In this document: piece by piece, positions 20,492 to 29,037 of the stretch
Layout of the letters: each line of letters starts with the position of its first letter
Numbering within the stretch: the stretch's first letter is position 1
Origin: Streptomyces mobaraensis NBRC 13819 = DSM 40847
GTDB lineage: Bacteria > Actinomycetota > Actinomycetes > Streptomycetales > Streptomycetaceae
Length of the DNA stretch: 64,000 nt
Reading direction: 5' to 3'
Assembly (NCBI RefSeq): GCF_017916255.1
Contig: NZ_CP072827.1
Span: 1,550,001 to 1,614,000, forward strand
Notes under the pieces: model-generated
Database searches by the model: none
Told to the model about the DNA's origin: nothing
Seen by the model: only the letters and a program-made list of their open reading frames with translations
Program-made: the position numbers and the translations under genes

Positions 20492-20736
20492 GCCGCGCTG
20501 CCCGACTTGGTCTCCTCGGCGAGCCGCACCAGGTCGCCCACGGTCTTCACGCTCGCGGCCTTGGACGGGTCGAACTCGATGTCCAGGTCGTCCTCGATGG
20601 AGTAGACGATGTCGGCTATCTGCAGGCTGGAAAGACCGACCGAGTCGAAGGCGGTGTCGGCGTTCAGCACATGCGCGTCCGCCTTGCCGCCGAGCTTCTT
20701 GGCGATACGGGCGCAGACCTCTTCAGCAGTGATCAC
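20488..20736 (-). CDS. Free-standing acyl carrier protein 1
   Basis: An 82-residue ACP with the phosphopantetheine site in DSVGLSSLQIAD; the residue before the modified Ser is Ser instead of the usual Asp. Acidic helix II (SIEDDLDIEF) fits type II ACPs. The GTG start at 20734-20736 has GGAAAGG upstream; frames that extend further run into the promoter region. It leads the leftward tailoring operon and overlaps the methyltransferase by 4 bp. It may carry the building block changed by the operon enzymes, or provide the carrier that PKS B lacks. Confidence 0.85.
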   Translation of the reverse strand: MITAEEVCARIAKKLGGKADAHVLNADTAFDSVGLSSLQIADIVYSIEDDLDIEFDPSKAASVKTVGDLVRLAEETKSGSAA

Positions 20737-21320
20737 GAGACAGCCTTTCCGATCAATTCCGATGTCTCCGGTGCGCGGTGACCGAATGCCCGGGACGAGT
20801 GCGTGCGATGGGGGAGGGTGTTCCGGCGGTCGCGAGACGGACGCCGCGTGGAACGGTGGTGCGGATGCTCGGGAGGACGTCCACGAGGTGCGCACCCGGA
20901 AGGAATTCCAGCGGTTTTCCGGACGCCGCTGTACGCGATTCCGAACCTTTCCGTACGCGTTTTCGCGCACGGTCCCGTGCGGACTCGGCCCGCCCCGGCC
21001 GCGGACCGCCACCGGCCCCTTCCGGCCGCTCGCGTCCCGGCCGGGTGCGGTAACCGCCACGGTCCTCGTGACCAGTGGCTCCGGCATGGGTGTCACCGAC
21101 CTTACCCAGCCATCCGGCGGCCCTCCATTGCCCTTTAGGGCAATGATCAACAGCCTCGGCGGATTGCTGGCGAAAAAGGACTCGAGGTGTTTTCCTTGCT
21201 CGGTACGAGCGGCCGGGGACCGAGCCCGTGACCGTCCTGGACCCGGCATGCCCGCCTCCGCGCCGGCCGGCGACGGACGGGCGGCGCACCGGCCGTGAGC
21301 AGGCGTCGAAAGGACCCGCC
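20737..21320. other. Divergent promoter region between ACP and KAS III-like genes
   Basis: No gene is supported in these 584 bp. A-T content rises around 20890-20960 and 21120-21200, as expected for divergent promoters serving the leftward ACP operon and the rightward KAS III-like gene. A perfect palindrome at 21126-21145 is the clearest signal. Frames crossing the region have no codon bias or family resemblance. Confidence 0.5.
21126..21145. promoter_or_regulatory. Perfect 20-bp palindrome, operator candidate
   Basis: CATTGCCCT, two T, AGGGCAATG: 9-bp perfect arms with a 2-nt centre, in an AT-richer part of the divergent region about 180 bp before the KAS III-like start. Dimeric regulators commonly bind such sites. 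I did not see a second copy in the window. Confidence 0.5.
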
Positions 21321-22433
21321 ATGCAGCCCGACGGCACCGTCGGCATCGTTGATTTCGGCAGCTACCTCCCCGAGAACGTCGTCGGCCCCGAGTTCTTCCG
21401 GGACCCGGACGCGCCCGTCGACCCCCTCGCCGAGATACCGCTGTTCAAGGTGCCCGCGACCCGCCACCACGTGGCACGGGACGAGCGGGCGGCCGACATG
21501 ATCGCCAAGGCGGCCCGGCCGGTCTTCGAGCGGCTCGGCGTGGACCCGGCCGGCCGGGTGGACGTCCTGCTCACCAACGTCCTGTTACCGGACGAGGCGT
21601 TCATGGGCGTCGGCGCGCAGGCCGCGCACCGGCTCGGCATCAGTCCCGAGTGGATCGTCGACCTGCACAACGCGGGCTGCGGCTCGTTCATGTACATGAT
21701 GGCGCTGGCGCAGAAGATCATGGCGGGCGGCGGGGCGCGCACCGCGCTCGTCGCCAACGTGCAGAACACCGCCGGGCAGGTCTTCGCCCAGTCCGAGGTG
21801 CGCCGGCAGCCGCACGCGGCCGTGCCCGGGGACGGCTGCGGGGTCGCCTACCTGGAGGCGGGCGGCGGTTCGCCGATCCTGGGGGTACGGACCCTGAACG
21901 TCCCCGAGCACTCCTTCGACCTGGGACTGCGGACGCCCGACGGGCGCAAGTACTGGGAACCGGGCGGCGGCCAGATGGACATCGCCTTCGACCCGGCCCG
22001 GCAGACCGAGATCCTGGAGCGCGGCAACCGCCTGGTGCCCGAGCTGGTCGGGAAGCTCTGCGCGGACCTCGGGGTGGCGACCGACGCCGTCGACGTGCTG
22101 GTCACCAACCAGCCCAACCGGATCTTCCTGAAGAACTGGCGCGGGGCCCTGGGCATATCGGAGGAGCGCCACCTCGACACCTTCGACCGGTACGGCAACC
22201 TCTACGGCGCGGCCGTGCCCATCACGCTCGACCGGGCAGCCCGGGAGGGCCGGCTGCGCGACGGCGACCTGGTGGTGATGTCCGGCTTCGCGCACGCGGG
22301 CGACTTCGCCTCGGCGGCGGCCGTCCGGTGGCGCGGCGGCGCGGGTGACGCTGACGGCGCGGGTCGCGCTGGCGGCGCGTCCTCCTCGGCCGGCTCCCCC
22401 GCCGACTCCCCCGACTCCCCCGGCGCCGCATGA
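21321..22433 (+). CDS. KAS III-like enzyme with altered active site (Cys-Asn-Asn)
   Basis: A 370-residue FabH/HMGS-fold protein. Cys120 (NAGCGSF) and Asn293 (YGNLYGA) are kept, but the catalytic His position reads Asn263 (VTNQPNRIF against VxHQANLRI in KAS III). Loss of that His argues against normal malonyl decarboxylation and for acyl transfer or an unusual condensation. Leu89 is a TTA codon (21585-21587), which makes translation dependent on the bldA tRNA. The ATG at 21321 has AAAGGA upstream; the last about 35 residues are an Ala/Gly/Ser/Pro tail. It is divergent from the ACP operon, and a hairpin at 22562 follows. It could join an acyl group to a nucleophile carried by one of the free ACPs. 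Confidence 0.85.
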   Translation: MQPDGTVGIVDFGSYLPENVVGPEFFRDPDAPVDPLAEIPLFKVPATRHHVARDERAADMIAKAARPVFERLGVDPAGRVDVLLTNVLLPDEAFMGVGAQAAHRLGISPEWIVDLHNAGCGSFMYMMALAQKIMAGGGARTALVANVQNTAGQVFAQSEVRRQPHAAVPGDGCGVAYLEAGGGSPILGVRTLNVPEHSFDLGLRTPDGRKYWEPGGGQMDIAFDPARQTEILERGNRLVPELVGKLCADLGVATDAVDVLVTNQPNRIFLKNWRGALGISEERHLDTFDRYGNLYGAAVPITLDRAAREGRLRDGDLVVMSGFAHAGDFASAAAVRWRGGAGDADGAGRAGGASSSAGSPADSPDSPGAA

Positions 22434-22561
22434 GCCGGCGGACCCGGCGGTGCTCCCGCCGCACGCCCGTCCGACACCGACCCTCGGCCGGAATCGGGCG
22501 CGTTACGGCGGGAATTGACCGTGGCGTGACCGGAAATGACCGCTGTCCGGCCGGGAATGGC

Positions 22562-22592
22562 AGTGCCCCGGCCGGGATCCGGCCGGGGCACT
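22562..22592. terminator. Hairpin after the KAS III-like gene
   Basis: Perfect 14-bp arms at 22562-22575 and 22579-22592 with a 3-nt loop lie between the convergent stops at 22433 and 22676, so it probably ends transcription from both sides. Confidence 0.7.
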
Positions 22593-22675
22593 TCGGGGCG
22601 GGACACGCGGCGCCCCTGGAGGCGGGACGCGCGGGGCGGCTCCGGGCGGGACGCGCGGAAGGCCGCCGGACGGTG

Positions 22676-23176
22676 CTACCCCGCCGCCCGGCCGGCGGCG
22701 CGCTGCCGCGCCTTGCAGGAGCGGCGCAGCAGATAGGGCACGGCGATCTGGTGCACCGGCCGGGCCAGCCCCCACAGCAGGCCGGCCCCGCGCCCCTTGA
22801 AGTGCTGGGCCGTGGCCCACACCAGCGTCGAGTCCTCGGTGAGCACCACGTTGTAGGCGGAGAACAGGCCCGAATGCCCGTCCATGGTCAGCGCGTTCGG
22901 GCCGGAGTCGGTGATGCGCCATCCGAGGACGTGCTCGGCGGAGCCGGACTTGGGCCCCATGCGCAGCCCCAGCACCTTCGTCCACCCGAAGCGAAGGAAG
23001 AACCGCAGCGCGGCCGGGGCCTCCTCGATCGCGGCCCGCGCCCACTGCTCCGGCGTCCGGGAGTGGGCGTCGTCGACCGCTATGGCGTAGGCCGAGGCGT
23101 AGTGGGGGTCGGTGAATTCCTCGGTTTTCCGGAGGGATTGCGGAACTTCGACGCGACGCGCACGGGGGACGGTCAT
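22676..23176 (-). CDS. DUF2867-like protein
   Basis: A 166-residue protein with the pattern of DUF2867 proteins: YAxAVDDAHSRTPEQWARAA, a middle strand VLGWRITDSGPNAL and a basic C-terminus (HQIAVPYLLRR). Such proteins look like START/SRPBCC-type small-molecule binders and occur beside many tailoring enzymes, but no reaction is established. The ATG at 23174-23176 has AAGGAG 8 bases upstream. It is transcribed divergently from the methyltransferase at 23288 (111 bp) and converges on the KAS III-like gene. A binding or shielding role for a hydrophobic intermediate is possible but speculative. Confidence 0.65.
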   Translation of the reverse strand: MTVPRARRVEVPQSLRKTEEFTDPHYASAYAIAVDDAHSRTPEQWARAAIEEAPAALRFFLRFGWTKVLGLRMGPKSGSAEHVLGWRITDSGPNALTMDGHSGLFSAYNVVLTEDSTLVWATAQHFKGRGAGLLWGLARPVHQIAVPYLLRRSCKARQRAAGRAAG

Positions 23177-23287
23177 GACGCGAACTCCTTCGGCTGACGG
23201 GCGCGGACGGCACAGCAGCGTATCGGACGGCACAGCAGAGCGAACAGAGTAACGGATCGCTCACAAACTCCCCAGGAGGAAAGGCAG

Positions 23288-24196
23288 TTGAAACCTCTCG
23301 GTTCCCCTGAAAGGGTCCGCTCGGGTGAGCGGAAACCGGTTATCGACAATGTCTCGGATACCGCGCGCTGGGTCGCCGAGTACCGGGCCAGGGAATCCGC
23401 CCGGCGGGACCGGCTGTTCAGCGATCCGTACGCCGCCGCGCTGGCCGGGGAGCGCGGCCGGGTGATCGCCGAGGAGGCCCGGCGGGGGTTCGGCAACGGC
23501 TGGTTCTTCATCGCCCGGACCAAGCTCATCGACCTGCTGGTCGAGGAGTGCGTGGCGGAGGGCTGCACCCGGGTGATCAACCTGGCGGCGGGCTTCGACA
23601 CCCGGCCGTACCGCCTTGACCTGCCCTCTTCCCTGGAGTGGGTGGAGGCCGACCTCCCCGGGATCATCGAGGAGAAGGAGCGGGCGCTGGCCGCCGAGAA
23701 GCCGCGCTGCGTCCTCTCCCGCACCGCCGTGGACCTCACCGACGCCGATGCCCGGCGCGCCTTCCTGGCCTCGGCGACGGCCGGCGGCGGCCGGACGCTC
23801 GTCATCACGGAAGGGCTTCTGCTATATCTGGACGCGTCCGAGGTCCACGCCCTCTCGGCGGATCTGAAATCCTGCCGGGTGACGTGGTGGACGGCCGACG
23901 TGATCGGCCCGCTCATCCGCAGGCTTTCGGCCCGCGCGAGCCGGGAGAACAACGCGCCCGTCGTATTCGCACCGGACGACGGAGTCGCATTCTTCGAACG
24001 CGCGGGCTGGGCCGTGGAACGCGTCGGCACGCAGTTGTCCGCGGCGGCGAAATGGCGTCGGCTTTCCCCGCTGATGCGGCTCGTCTCCCGGCTCCCCCAG
24101 GCGGATCCGCGGCACCCGGGGAACTCCCTCTGGTCCGCCGTCGTCCGACTGCGCGACCCGGATTCGGCGGGCCGTTCCGATCGGCGTCCCGCCTGA
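23288..24196 (+). CDS. SAM O-methyltransferase, LCM family
   Basis: A 302-residue class I methyltransferase of the leucine carboxyl methyltransferase type (the TIGR00027 group common in actinobacteria). The N-terminal VSDTARWVAEYRARES, the SAM motif VINLAAGFDTRPYRL and WVEADLPGIIEEK all fit, as does the late acidic ITEGLLLYLD. Members often methylate a carboxylate or hydroxyl of a secondary metabolite. The start is a TTG at 23288 with AGGAGG 8 bases before it. It is followed by the ThDP enzyme after 157 bp, so it probably belongs to the rightward set. Methyl ester formation on the final product is one option; the substrate is unknown. Confidence 0.8.
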   Translation: MKPLGSPERVRSGERKPVIDNVSDTARWVAEYRARESARRDRLFSDPYAAALAGERGRVIAEEARRGFGNGWFFIARTKLIDLLVEECVAEGCTRVINLAAGFDTRPYRLDLPSSLEWVEADLPGIIEEKERALAAEKPRCVLSRTAVDLTDADARRAFLASATAGGGRTLVITEGLLLYLDASEVHALSADLKSCRVTWWTADVIGPLIRRLSARASRENNAPVVFAPDDGVAFFERAGWAVERVGTQLSAAAKWRRLSPLMRLVSRLPQADPRHPGNSLWSAVVRLRDPDSAGRSDRRPA

Positions 24197-24353
24197 CGAT
24201 CCGACCGACGTCCGGCGCGACCAGCCGACCGGCGTCCGCCCGGCGCCCCAGCCGACGCGCGCACAACACCCCGCGACGTCCCGCCCGACGTCCCGCCCGA
24301 CCCCGCCGCCTCCGGCAATCCGTTGAAACACCACTACCGTTGGGATGTGCCCG

Positions 24354-26783
24354 ATGCCCGAAACCCCTCACTCCGGCGGCCTCCGGCGGCTGGTGGCCGT
24401 CGTCTCCGACCGTGACGTCGCAGGCCCCGCGGCGGCCCGCGCGCTGCGGGACCTGGCCGGCGCGCGCGACGTCGTCACGCCGGTGGAGCCGGCCGGTCAC
24501 GACGCCACCGACGCCTACCGGGAAGTCGTCGAGCGCGGCCTGCGCTTCCTCGACCTGGTCGGCCCCGAGGACCGGTTCACGCTGGTCACGGCCGACTCCC
24601 TGGCCGGCGTGGAGAGCGCCGTCACCGAGGCGGCCGCCGGCGGGAAGGCCGTGCTCAGCCTGCTGGTCGTCGACCACCAGGAGCTCCGCTACCGGATGAC
24701 CTCGCCCGACGACCTCAACACCCGGCTGGCCAAGCTGGCCGCGGCCCTCGGCGACGCCGTCGAGTTCGAGCCGAGCCCGTACACCGTGCACGTCTACACG
24801 GACCCGGACGTCGAGAGCTTCTACTCGGTCGAGCTGTTCACCCCGCGCTGGGCGCCCGACGAGGAGTGGGTGGTCACCGCCGACCTCGCCTGCGCGTTCG
24901 TCGACTCCGTGCAGCTGCACTCCAACCGGCGGCTGCGGCCCGCCCTGAAGACCAGCACCATGGCCGACGCCCTCGCCGACTTCCTCACCGCCGAGGCGGG
25001 GACGTCCTGGGGCCTGCACTACTACACCGGCTCGGGCGTCGCCACGTTCATCGACGACATCGAGCGGCGGGCCGTCGGCAACGGCAACCCGATCGTGCGC
25101 GGTCCGAGCGAGCACAGCCTGGCCTGCTCGGCGCTGGCCCGCTGGACCCTGGACGGCGCGCCGTTCGCGATCGTGGCGACCAGCGGCATGCACGAGGAGT
25201 TCCGCGGCACGCTCGCCAACCACATCTCCGTCGGCACCCGCGGCTTCATCGTCTGCTGCGACTCCAAGCTGGACGCCTGGCACCCCTTCCAGGGCACCAT
25301 GCACCTCACCGAGGACAGCCGCCCCTCGCTGCTCGCCCGTGGCTTCCCGGTGGTGCACATCCCGCGCTCCGCGGACATCGCCCGCGGCCTCGCCGAGGCG
25401 TTCGAGGCGTACTCGGCCGGCAAGGGCCCGGTCATGATCATCGCGCCGCGCGACGTCCTCCAGACCACGCTCCCCGACGATCAGCGCCCCGAGATCCCCC
25501 GGGTCACCCCGCGCCCGGCCGTCGAGGCGGTCCGCTCCCCCGAGGTCGACCGGCTGGTCACCCTGCTCAACACCGAGCGCCGCCGGCTGCTCTGCCAGGT
25601 CGGCCCGTTGAGCGGCCCCGCCCTGGAGCTGATGTACGAGCTGGCGCGGGAGGCGGGCATCGGCCTCGCCGACTCGGTGGCCCAGCCCGGCACCGTCAAC
25701 CGCTACCGGGACGGCCGGACCGTCGACGAGTACATCGGCACGCTGAGCATGTACGGCTACTCGCCGCGCGTCTTCGAGTACCTGTACAAGGACGGCGCGC
25801 TGCGGCCCTCCGGCGAGCAGGCCGTGATGTTCGTCGGCACCCCCATCCCGCAGATCGACACGCCCTTCTCGGAGATCTCGCTGCGGCAGCTCGCCCCCGT
25901 CCAGATCGTCGAACGGGAGGTGGACCGGGCGCCGTTCACCGGCCTGGGCGTGGTGGCCGACATCGAGGGCGTGCTCCGCGCGCTGCGCGAGCGGCTGGAC
26001 GTCGACCCGGAGGTGCTGGCGTACCGCCGCGCGGCCATCGCCTCGTCCCGTGACTCCGACGGCGACGTCATCGGCCTGCTGCCGGTGCTGCCCATGACCA
26101 CCAACCACTTCTTCCGGCGGCTGCGCGGCGTCCTGGACGGGCTGATCCGCGAGCAGGACTACCGCTACGTGGGCGTCTACGACATCGGCCGGGCCGGCCT
26201 GTCGGCGGTCAACAGCCTGCCGCGCACCAGCAAGTCGTTCTCCGGCTGGTACGGGCGCGGGCTGATGGGCGACGGGCTGATGGCGCTGCCGGGCATCGTG
26301 ACCCGCCGGGACGAGAACGTCATCTCGTTCACCGGCGACGGCACGGCGGCGATGGTGCCGGACATCGTGCCGACGCTGGTCCAGCAGATCGCCGTGGACC
26401 ACTCGGCGTTCCGGCGCAACCTGACGATTTTCCGGTTCGTCAACGGCAGCCACTCCGTGATCCGCACCTACCGGGAGAGCGTCGACCCGGGCGCGGTCGA
26501 CGGCCAGTGCGGCGTGCTGACGTTCACGCCGGAGGACTACGACCGCCGGTACGGCTCGCTGCTGGTGCGGCACCGCCGGGTGACCCGGTTCGAGGACGTG
26601 CCGTTCGCGGAGCAGCTCCAGGAGCCGGAGACGGTCAACCTGTACTCGGTGCTGCTGGGCCACAACAACGAGGGCGACGGCCTGAGCCGGTTCTCGTCGC
26701 TCGGCTGGCAGCGCGACGAACTGTCGCCGAAGGCCCTGGCGGTGGCCGGCGTGCCGCTGCCCGAGCGCCCGGCGAAGCCGTGA
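24354..26783 (+). CDS. Large ThDP-dependent lyase/ligase, Stetter/acyloin type?
   Basis: A 809-residue thiamin-diphosphate enzyme. The C-terminal PP domain has GDG at 661-663, 25 residues, then Asn689, the ThDP/Mg motif. The PYR domain has the activating Glu in GPSEHSLAC (about Glu253), and about 220 N-terminal residues form an extra domain I do not recognise. The size exceeds the roughly 550-residue decarboxylases and recalls PigD/SeAAS-type enzymes that add a decarboxylated 2-oxo acid to an activated acyl acceptor. I prefer the ATG at 24354 (GGGA spaced 8) over 24345. The next gene, 41 bp on, is an ACP, so the acceptor or product may be ACP-bound. A 2-oxo acid such as glyoxylate or pyruvate is the likely donor; this is inference. 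Confidence 0.8.
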   Translation: MPETPHSGGLRRLVAVVSDRDVAGPAAARALRDLAGARDVVTPVEPAGHDATDAYREVVERGLRFLDLVGPEDRFTLVTADSLAGVESAVTEAAAGGKAVLSLLVVDHQELRYRMTSPDDLNTRLAKLAAALGDAVEFEPSPYTVHVYTDPDVESFYSVELFTPRWAPDEEWVVTADLACAFVDSVQLHSNRRLRPALKTSTMADALADFLTAEAGTSWGLHYYTGSGVATFIDDIERRAVGNGNPIVRGPSEHSLACSALARWTLDGAPFAIVATSGMHEEFRGTLANHISVGTRGFIVCCDSKLDAWHPFQGTMHLTEDSRPSLLARGFPVVHIPRSADIARGLAEAFEAYSAGKGPVMIIAPRDVLQTTLPDDQRPEIPRVTPRPAVEAVRSPEVDRLVTLLNTERRRLLCQVGPLSGPALELMYELAREAGIGLADSVAQPGTVNRYRDGRTVDEYIGTLSMYGYSPRVFEYLYKDGALRPSGEQAVMFVGTPIPQIDTPFSEISLRQLAPVQIVEREVDRAPFTGLGVVADIEGVLRALRERLDVDPEVLAYRRAAIASSRDSDGDVIGLLPVLPMTTNHFFRRLRGVLDGLIREQDYRYVGVYDIGRAGLSAVNSLPRTSKSFSGWYGRGLMGDGLMALPGIVTRRDENVISFTGDGTAAMVPDIVPTLVQQIAVDHSAFRRNLTIFRFVNGSHSVIRTYRESVDPGAVDGQCGVLTFTPEDYDRRYGSLLVRHRRVTRFEDVPFAEQLQEPETVNLYSVLLGHNNEGDGLSRFSSLGWQRDELSPKALAVAGVPLPERPAKP

Positions 26784-26824
26784 CGCCGGCGGGAACCGAC
26801 ACCCCTACAGACGAGGAGGCGGCC

Positions 26825-27142
26825 ATGGACCGGGCCGAGATAGAGGAGCGGGTGATCAACCTGCTCGCGGAAGCCGTGGTGGTGCCGAGGGAGGACGTCG
26901 AGGACCTCCGCACCGATCTGCGGGAGGACCTCGGGGTCGACTCGATGGACTACGTCGAGCTGATCACCGTCCTGGAGCGGGACCTGGGGCAGCAGGTGGA
27001 GCGCGAGGAACTGGCGTACGTCCGCACGGTGGGCGACGTGGTGGACCTGGTGCAGCGGCTGGTCTCCCGACGGGACGCGGCGGCGGGCGCGGCCGCGGGG
27101 ACGAACGCCGCGGCGGACGCCCCGGCCACGGCCGCCGGCTGA
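26825..27142 (+). CDS. Free-standing acyl carrier protein 2
   Basis: A 105-residue ACP: the pantetheine site is DLGVDSMDYVEL, followed by helix II and a C-terminal Ala/Gly-rich tail of about 25 residues not needed for the fold. The ATG at 26825 has GAGGAGG upstream; an alternative GTG overlaps the stop of the ThDP gene, but the internal site is stronger. It directly follows the ThDP enzyme and is last in the rightward set. Having two free ACPs beside an ACP-less KS-TE protein suggests that the pathway joins two carrier-bound halves. Confidence 0.85.
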   Translation: MDRAEIEERVINLLAEAVVVPREDVEDLRTDLREDLGVDSMDYVELITVLERDLGQQVEREELAYVRTVGDVVDLVQRLVSRRDAAAGAAAGTNAAADAPATAAG

Positions 27143-27146
27143 CCGG

Positions 27147-27181
27147 CCGGGCGGCGCGGGCCGGACGCCCGCGCCGCCCGG
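27147..27181. terminator. Hairpin at the right end of the biosynthetic locus
   Basis: Perfect 14-bp arms at 27147-27160 and 27168-27181, loop 7, start 4 bp after the ACP 2 stop. It faces the convergent permease gene and marks the likely end of the cluster transcript. Confidence 0.7.
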
Positions 27182-27275
27182 GCCACGCCCGCCCGCGCCT
27201 GCGGGGGCTGTCCCGCCTGCGCCGCCAGGGGGCTCGCGCCGGCGCCACCGCCGGGGGGGCGCTCACGACTGCGCC

Positions 27276-27367
27276 CGGCGGCTACGCTCACCCCCGCCCG
27301 CCGACCTGGATCAAGCCCGCCCGGCGGCCACGCTCACCCCCGCCCGCCTACCTGGATCAAGCCCGCC
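27276..27367. repeat. Two tandem 46-bp repeats
   Basis: Copies at 27276-27321 and 27322-27367 differ at only a few positions; each contains CCCCCGCCCGCC and ACCTGGATCAAGCCCG. The second copy overlaps the last codons of the permease gene, so the duplication has probably changed or duplicated its 3' end and terminator region. Confidence 0.8.
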
Positions 27368-28928
27368 CGCCGGTCTCGCCCGCAGCCGCCTTCTCCAGCT
27401 GGAACGCCTCGTTCCCGAGCCCGATCCGCGCGTGCACCTCCGGCCGTACGGACTTCAGGACGGCCCCCAGCACCAGCCCGGCGACCAGCGCGACCAGCAC
27501 GATCCCCGGGAGCAGCCAGCGCAGCGGCGAGTCGGGCCCGGAGCCCACCAGCGCGTCGAAGTCCCGGACGGTGATCACGGCGATCACGGTCAGCGCCACA
27601 CCGGCGACGCCCGAGGCGACGAGCCGCCACGCCTGGGCGCGGGCGGCGCCGCGCCGTACGAAGAAGACGATCACACCGGCGGACGCGGCGATCATCAGCA
27701 CGGTGACGCCGAGCGCGCAGACGTTGCCCAGCCAGTTGGACAGCCGCAGGACCGGCGCCGTCGGGTCGCCGGTCGGCTTGTCGTCGGTGACGGCGAAGAC
27801 GATGACGACGAGCAGCGCCACGGTGCTCTGGAGCAGCGAGCCGTGGGCGGGCGCGCCGCTGGTGCGGGAGGTGCGGCCGACGGCGGCGGGCAGCAGCCCC
27901 TCGCGGCCCATGGCGAAGGCGTACCGCGCGACGACGTTGTGGAAGCTGAGCATCGCGGCGAACATGCCGGTGACGTAGAAGAGGTGCATCACGTCGGTGA
28001 ACCCGGAGCCGAGCCGGTCCTCGGTGAGCCCGAAGAGGAGGTTCGGGCCTTCGGAGAGCGAGAGTTCGTGGATCTTCGACGGTCCGGCGGCGACGGTCAG
28101 CGCCCAGGCGCTGATCGCGAAGAAGACGGCGATGAACCCGACGGCGAGGTAGGTGACCCGGGCGACGACGACCTGGGGGCGGCTGGTCTCCTCGGAGTAG
28201 ACGGCGGCCTGTTCGAACCCGACGAAGGAGGCGATGGTGCCGCAGAAGGCGGTGCCGAGGCCGGGGCCGGAGAGCGTGTCGGGGTGGAAGGCGCGCAGCG
28301 AGACGCCCTCGGGACCGGGCGAGCCCAGGCCGGCGACGTCGAAGACGAGGACCATCACGACCTCGATCAGCAGCAGGACGCCGAGCACCTTCACATTCAG
28401 GTCGATCTTCAGCCAGCCGAGGACGCCGACCACCACGACGGCGATCAGGGCGGGTATCCACCAGGCGACGGTCAGGTCGAGGTGCCGCTGGAGCAGGTTG
28501 GACAGCTCGAAGCCGAAGAGGCCGTAGATGCAGCACTGCATGGCGCTGTACGAGACCAGGGCCACGATGGACGAGCCGGCGCCGGCCGTGCCGCCGAGGC
28601 CGCGGGCGATGTACGCGGTGAAGGCGCCCGCGTTGTGCACATGGCGGCTCATCTCGGCGTAGCCGAAGCTGAACAGCAGCAGGATCAGCCCGAGGATGAC
28701 GTACAGCAGGGGCGAGCCGACGACGCCCAGCACGCCGAACGTGACGGGCATGCCGCCGGTGGTCACCATCAGCGGCGCGCTGGCGGCGACGACGGACATC
28801 AGGAGGCCGGTCAGGCCGATGCGGTCGGCGCGGAGGCTCCTCTCCTGTCCCTTGAAGGTGCTGATCTCGCCTGGTGCCGTGGAGCCCGGTGTCGTCCTGC
28901 CTGGTGGTGTCGTCCTGCCGGTTGGCAT
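27357..28928 (-). CDS. APC-family amino acid permease
   Basis: A 523-residue membrane protein with about 12 hydrophobic segments and the APC-superfamily N-terminal pattern (RIGLTGLLMSVVAASAPLMV, then the GGM loop). It probably moves amino acids or amines across the cytoplasmic membrane by proton symport or exchange. The ATG at 28926-28928 has GAGGA upstream. Its stop lies inside a tandem 46-bp repeat. It converges on the ACP 2 gene, so it is at the border and need not belong to the cluster, although an amino-acid-using oxidase lies in the locus. The substrate is not readable. Confidence 0.85.
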   Translation of the reverse strand: MPTGRTTPPGRTTPGSTAPGEISTFKGQERSLRADRIGLTGLLMSVVAASAPLMVTTGGMPVTFGVLGVVGSPLLYVILGLILLLFSFGYAEMSRHVHNAGAFTAYIARGLGGTAGAGSSIVALVSYSAMQCCIYGLFGFELSNLLQRHLDLTVAWWIPALIAVVVVGVLGWLKIDLNVKVLGVLLLIEVVMVLVFDVAGLGSPGPEGVSLRAFHPDTLSGPGLGTAFCGTIASFVGFEQAAVYSEETSRPQVVVARVTYLAVGFIAVFFAISAWALTVAAGPSKIHELSLSEGPNLLFGLTEDRLGSGFTDVMHLFYVTGMFAAMLSFHNVVARYAFAMGREGLLPAAVGRTSRTSGAPAHGSLLQSTVALLVVIVFAVTDDKPTGDPTAPVLRLSNWLGNVCALGVTVLMIAASAGVIVFFVRRGAARAQAWRLVASGVAGVALTVIAVITVRDFDALVGSGPDSPLRWLLPGIVLVALVAGLVLGAVLKSVRPEVHARIGLGNEAFQLEKAAAGETGGRA

Positions 28929-29037
28929 GCGGGGCCGTCCTCATCGGGGGTGGGTGTGCGGGGGGATGTTCCGCTTCTGCTGCTGCGGATTTCCGCTTCT
29001 GCGGGATGTTCCGCGGGCGCGCTGCGGACGTTCGCGG

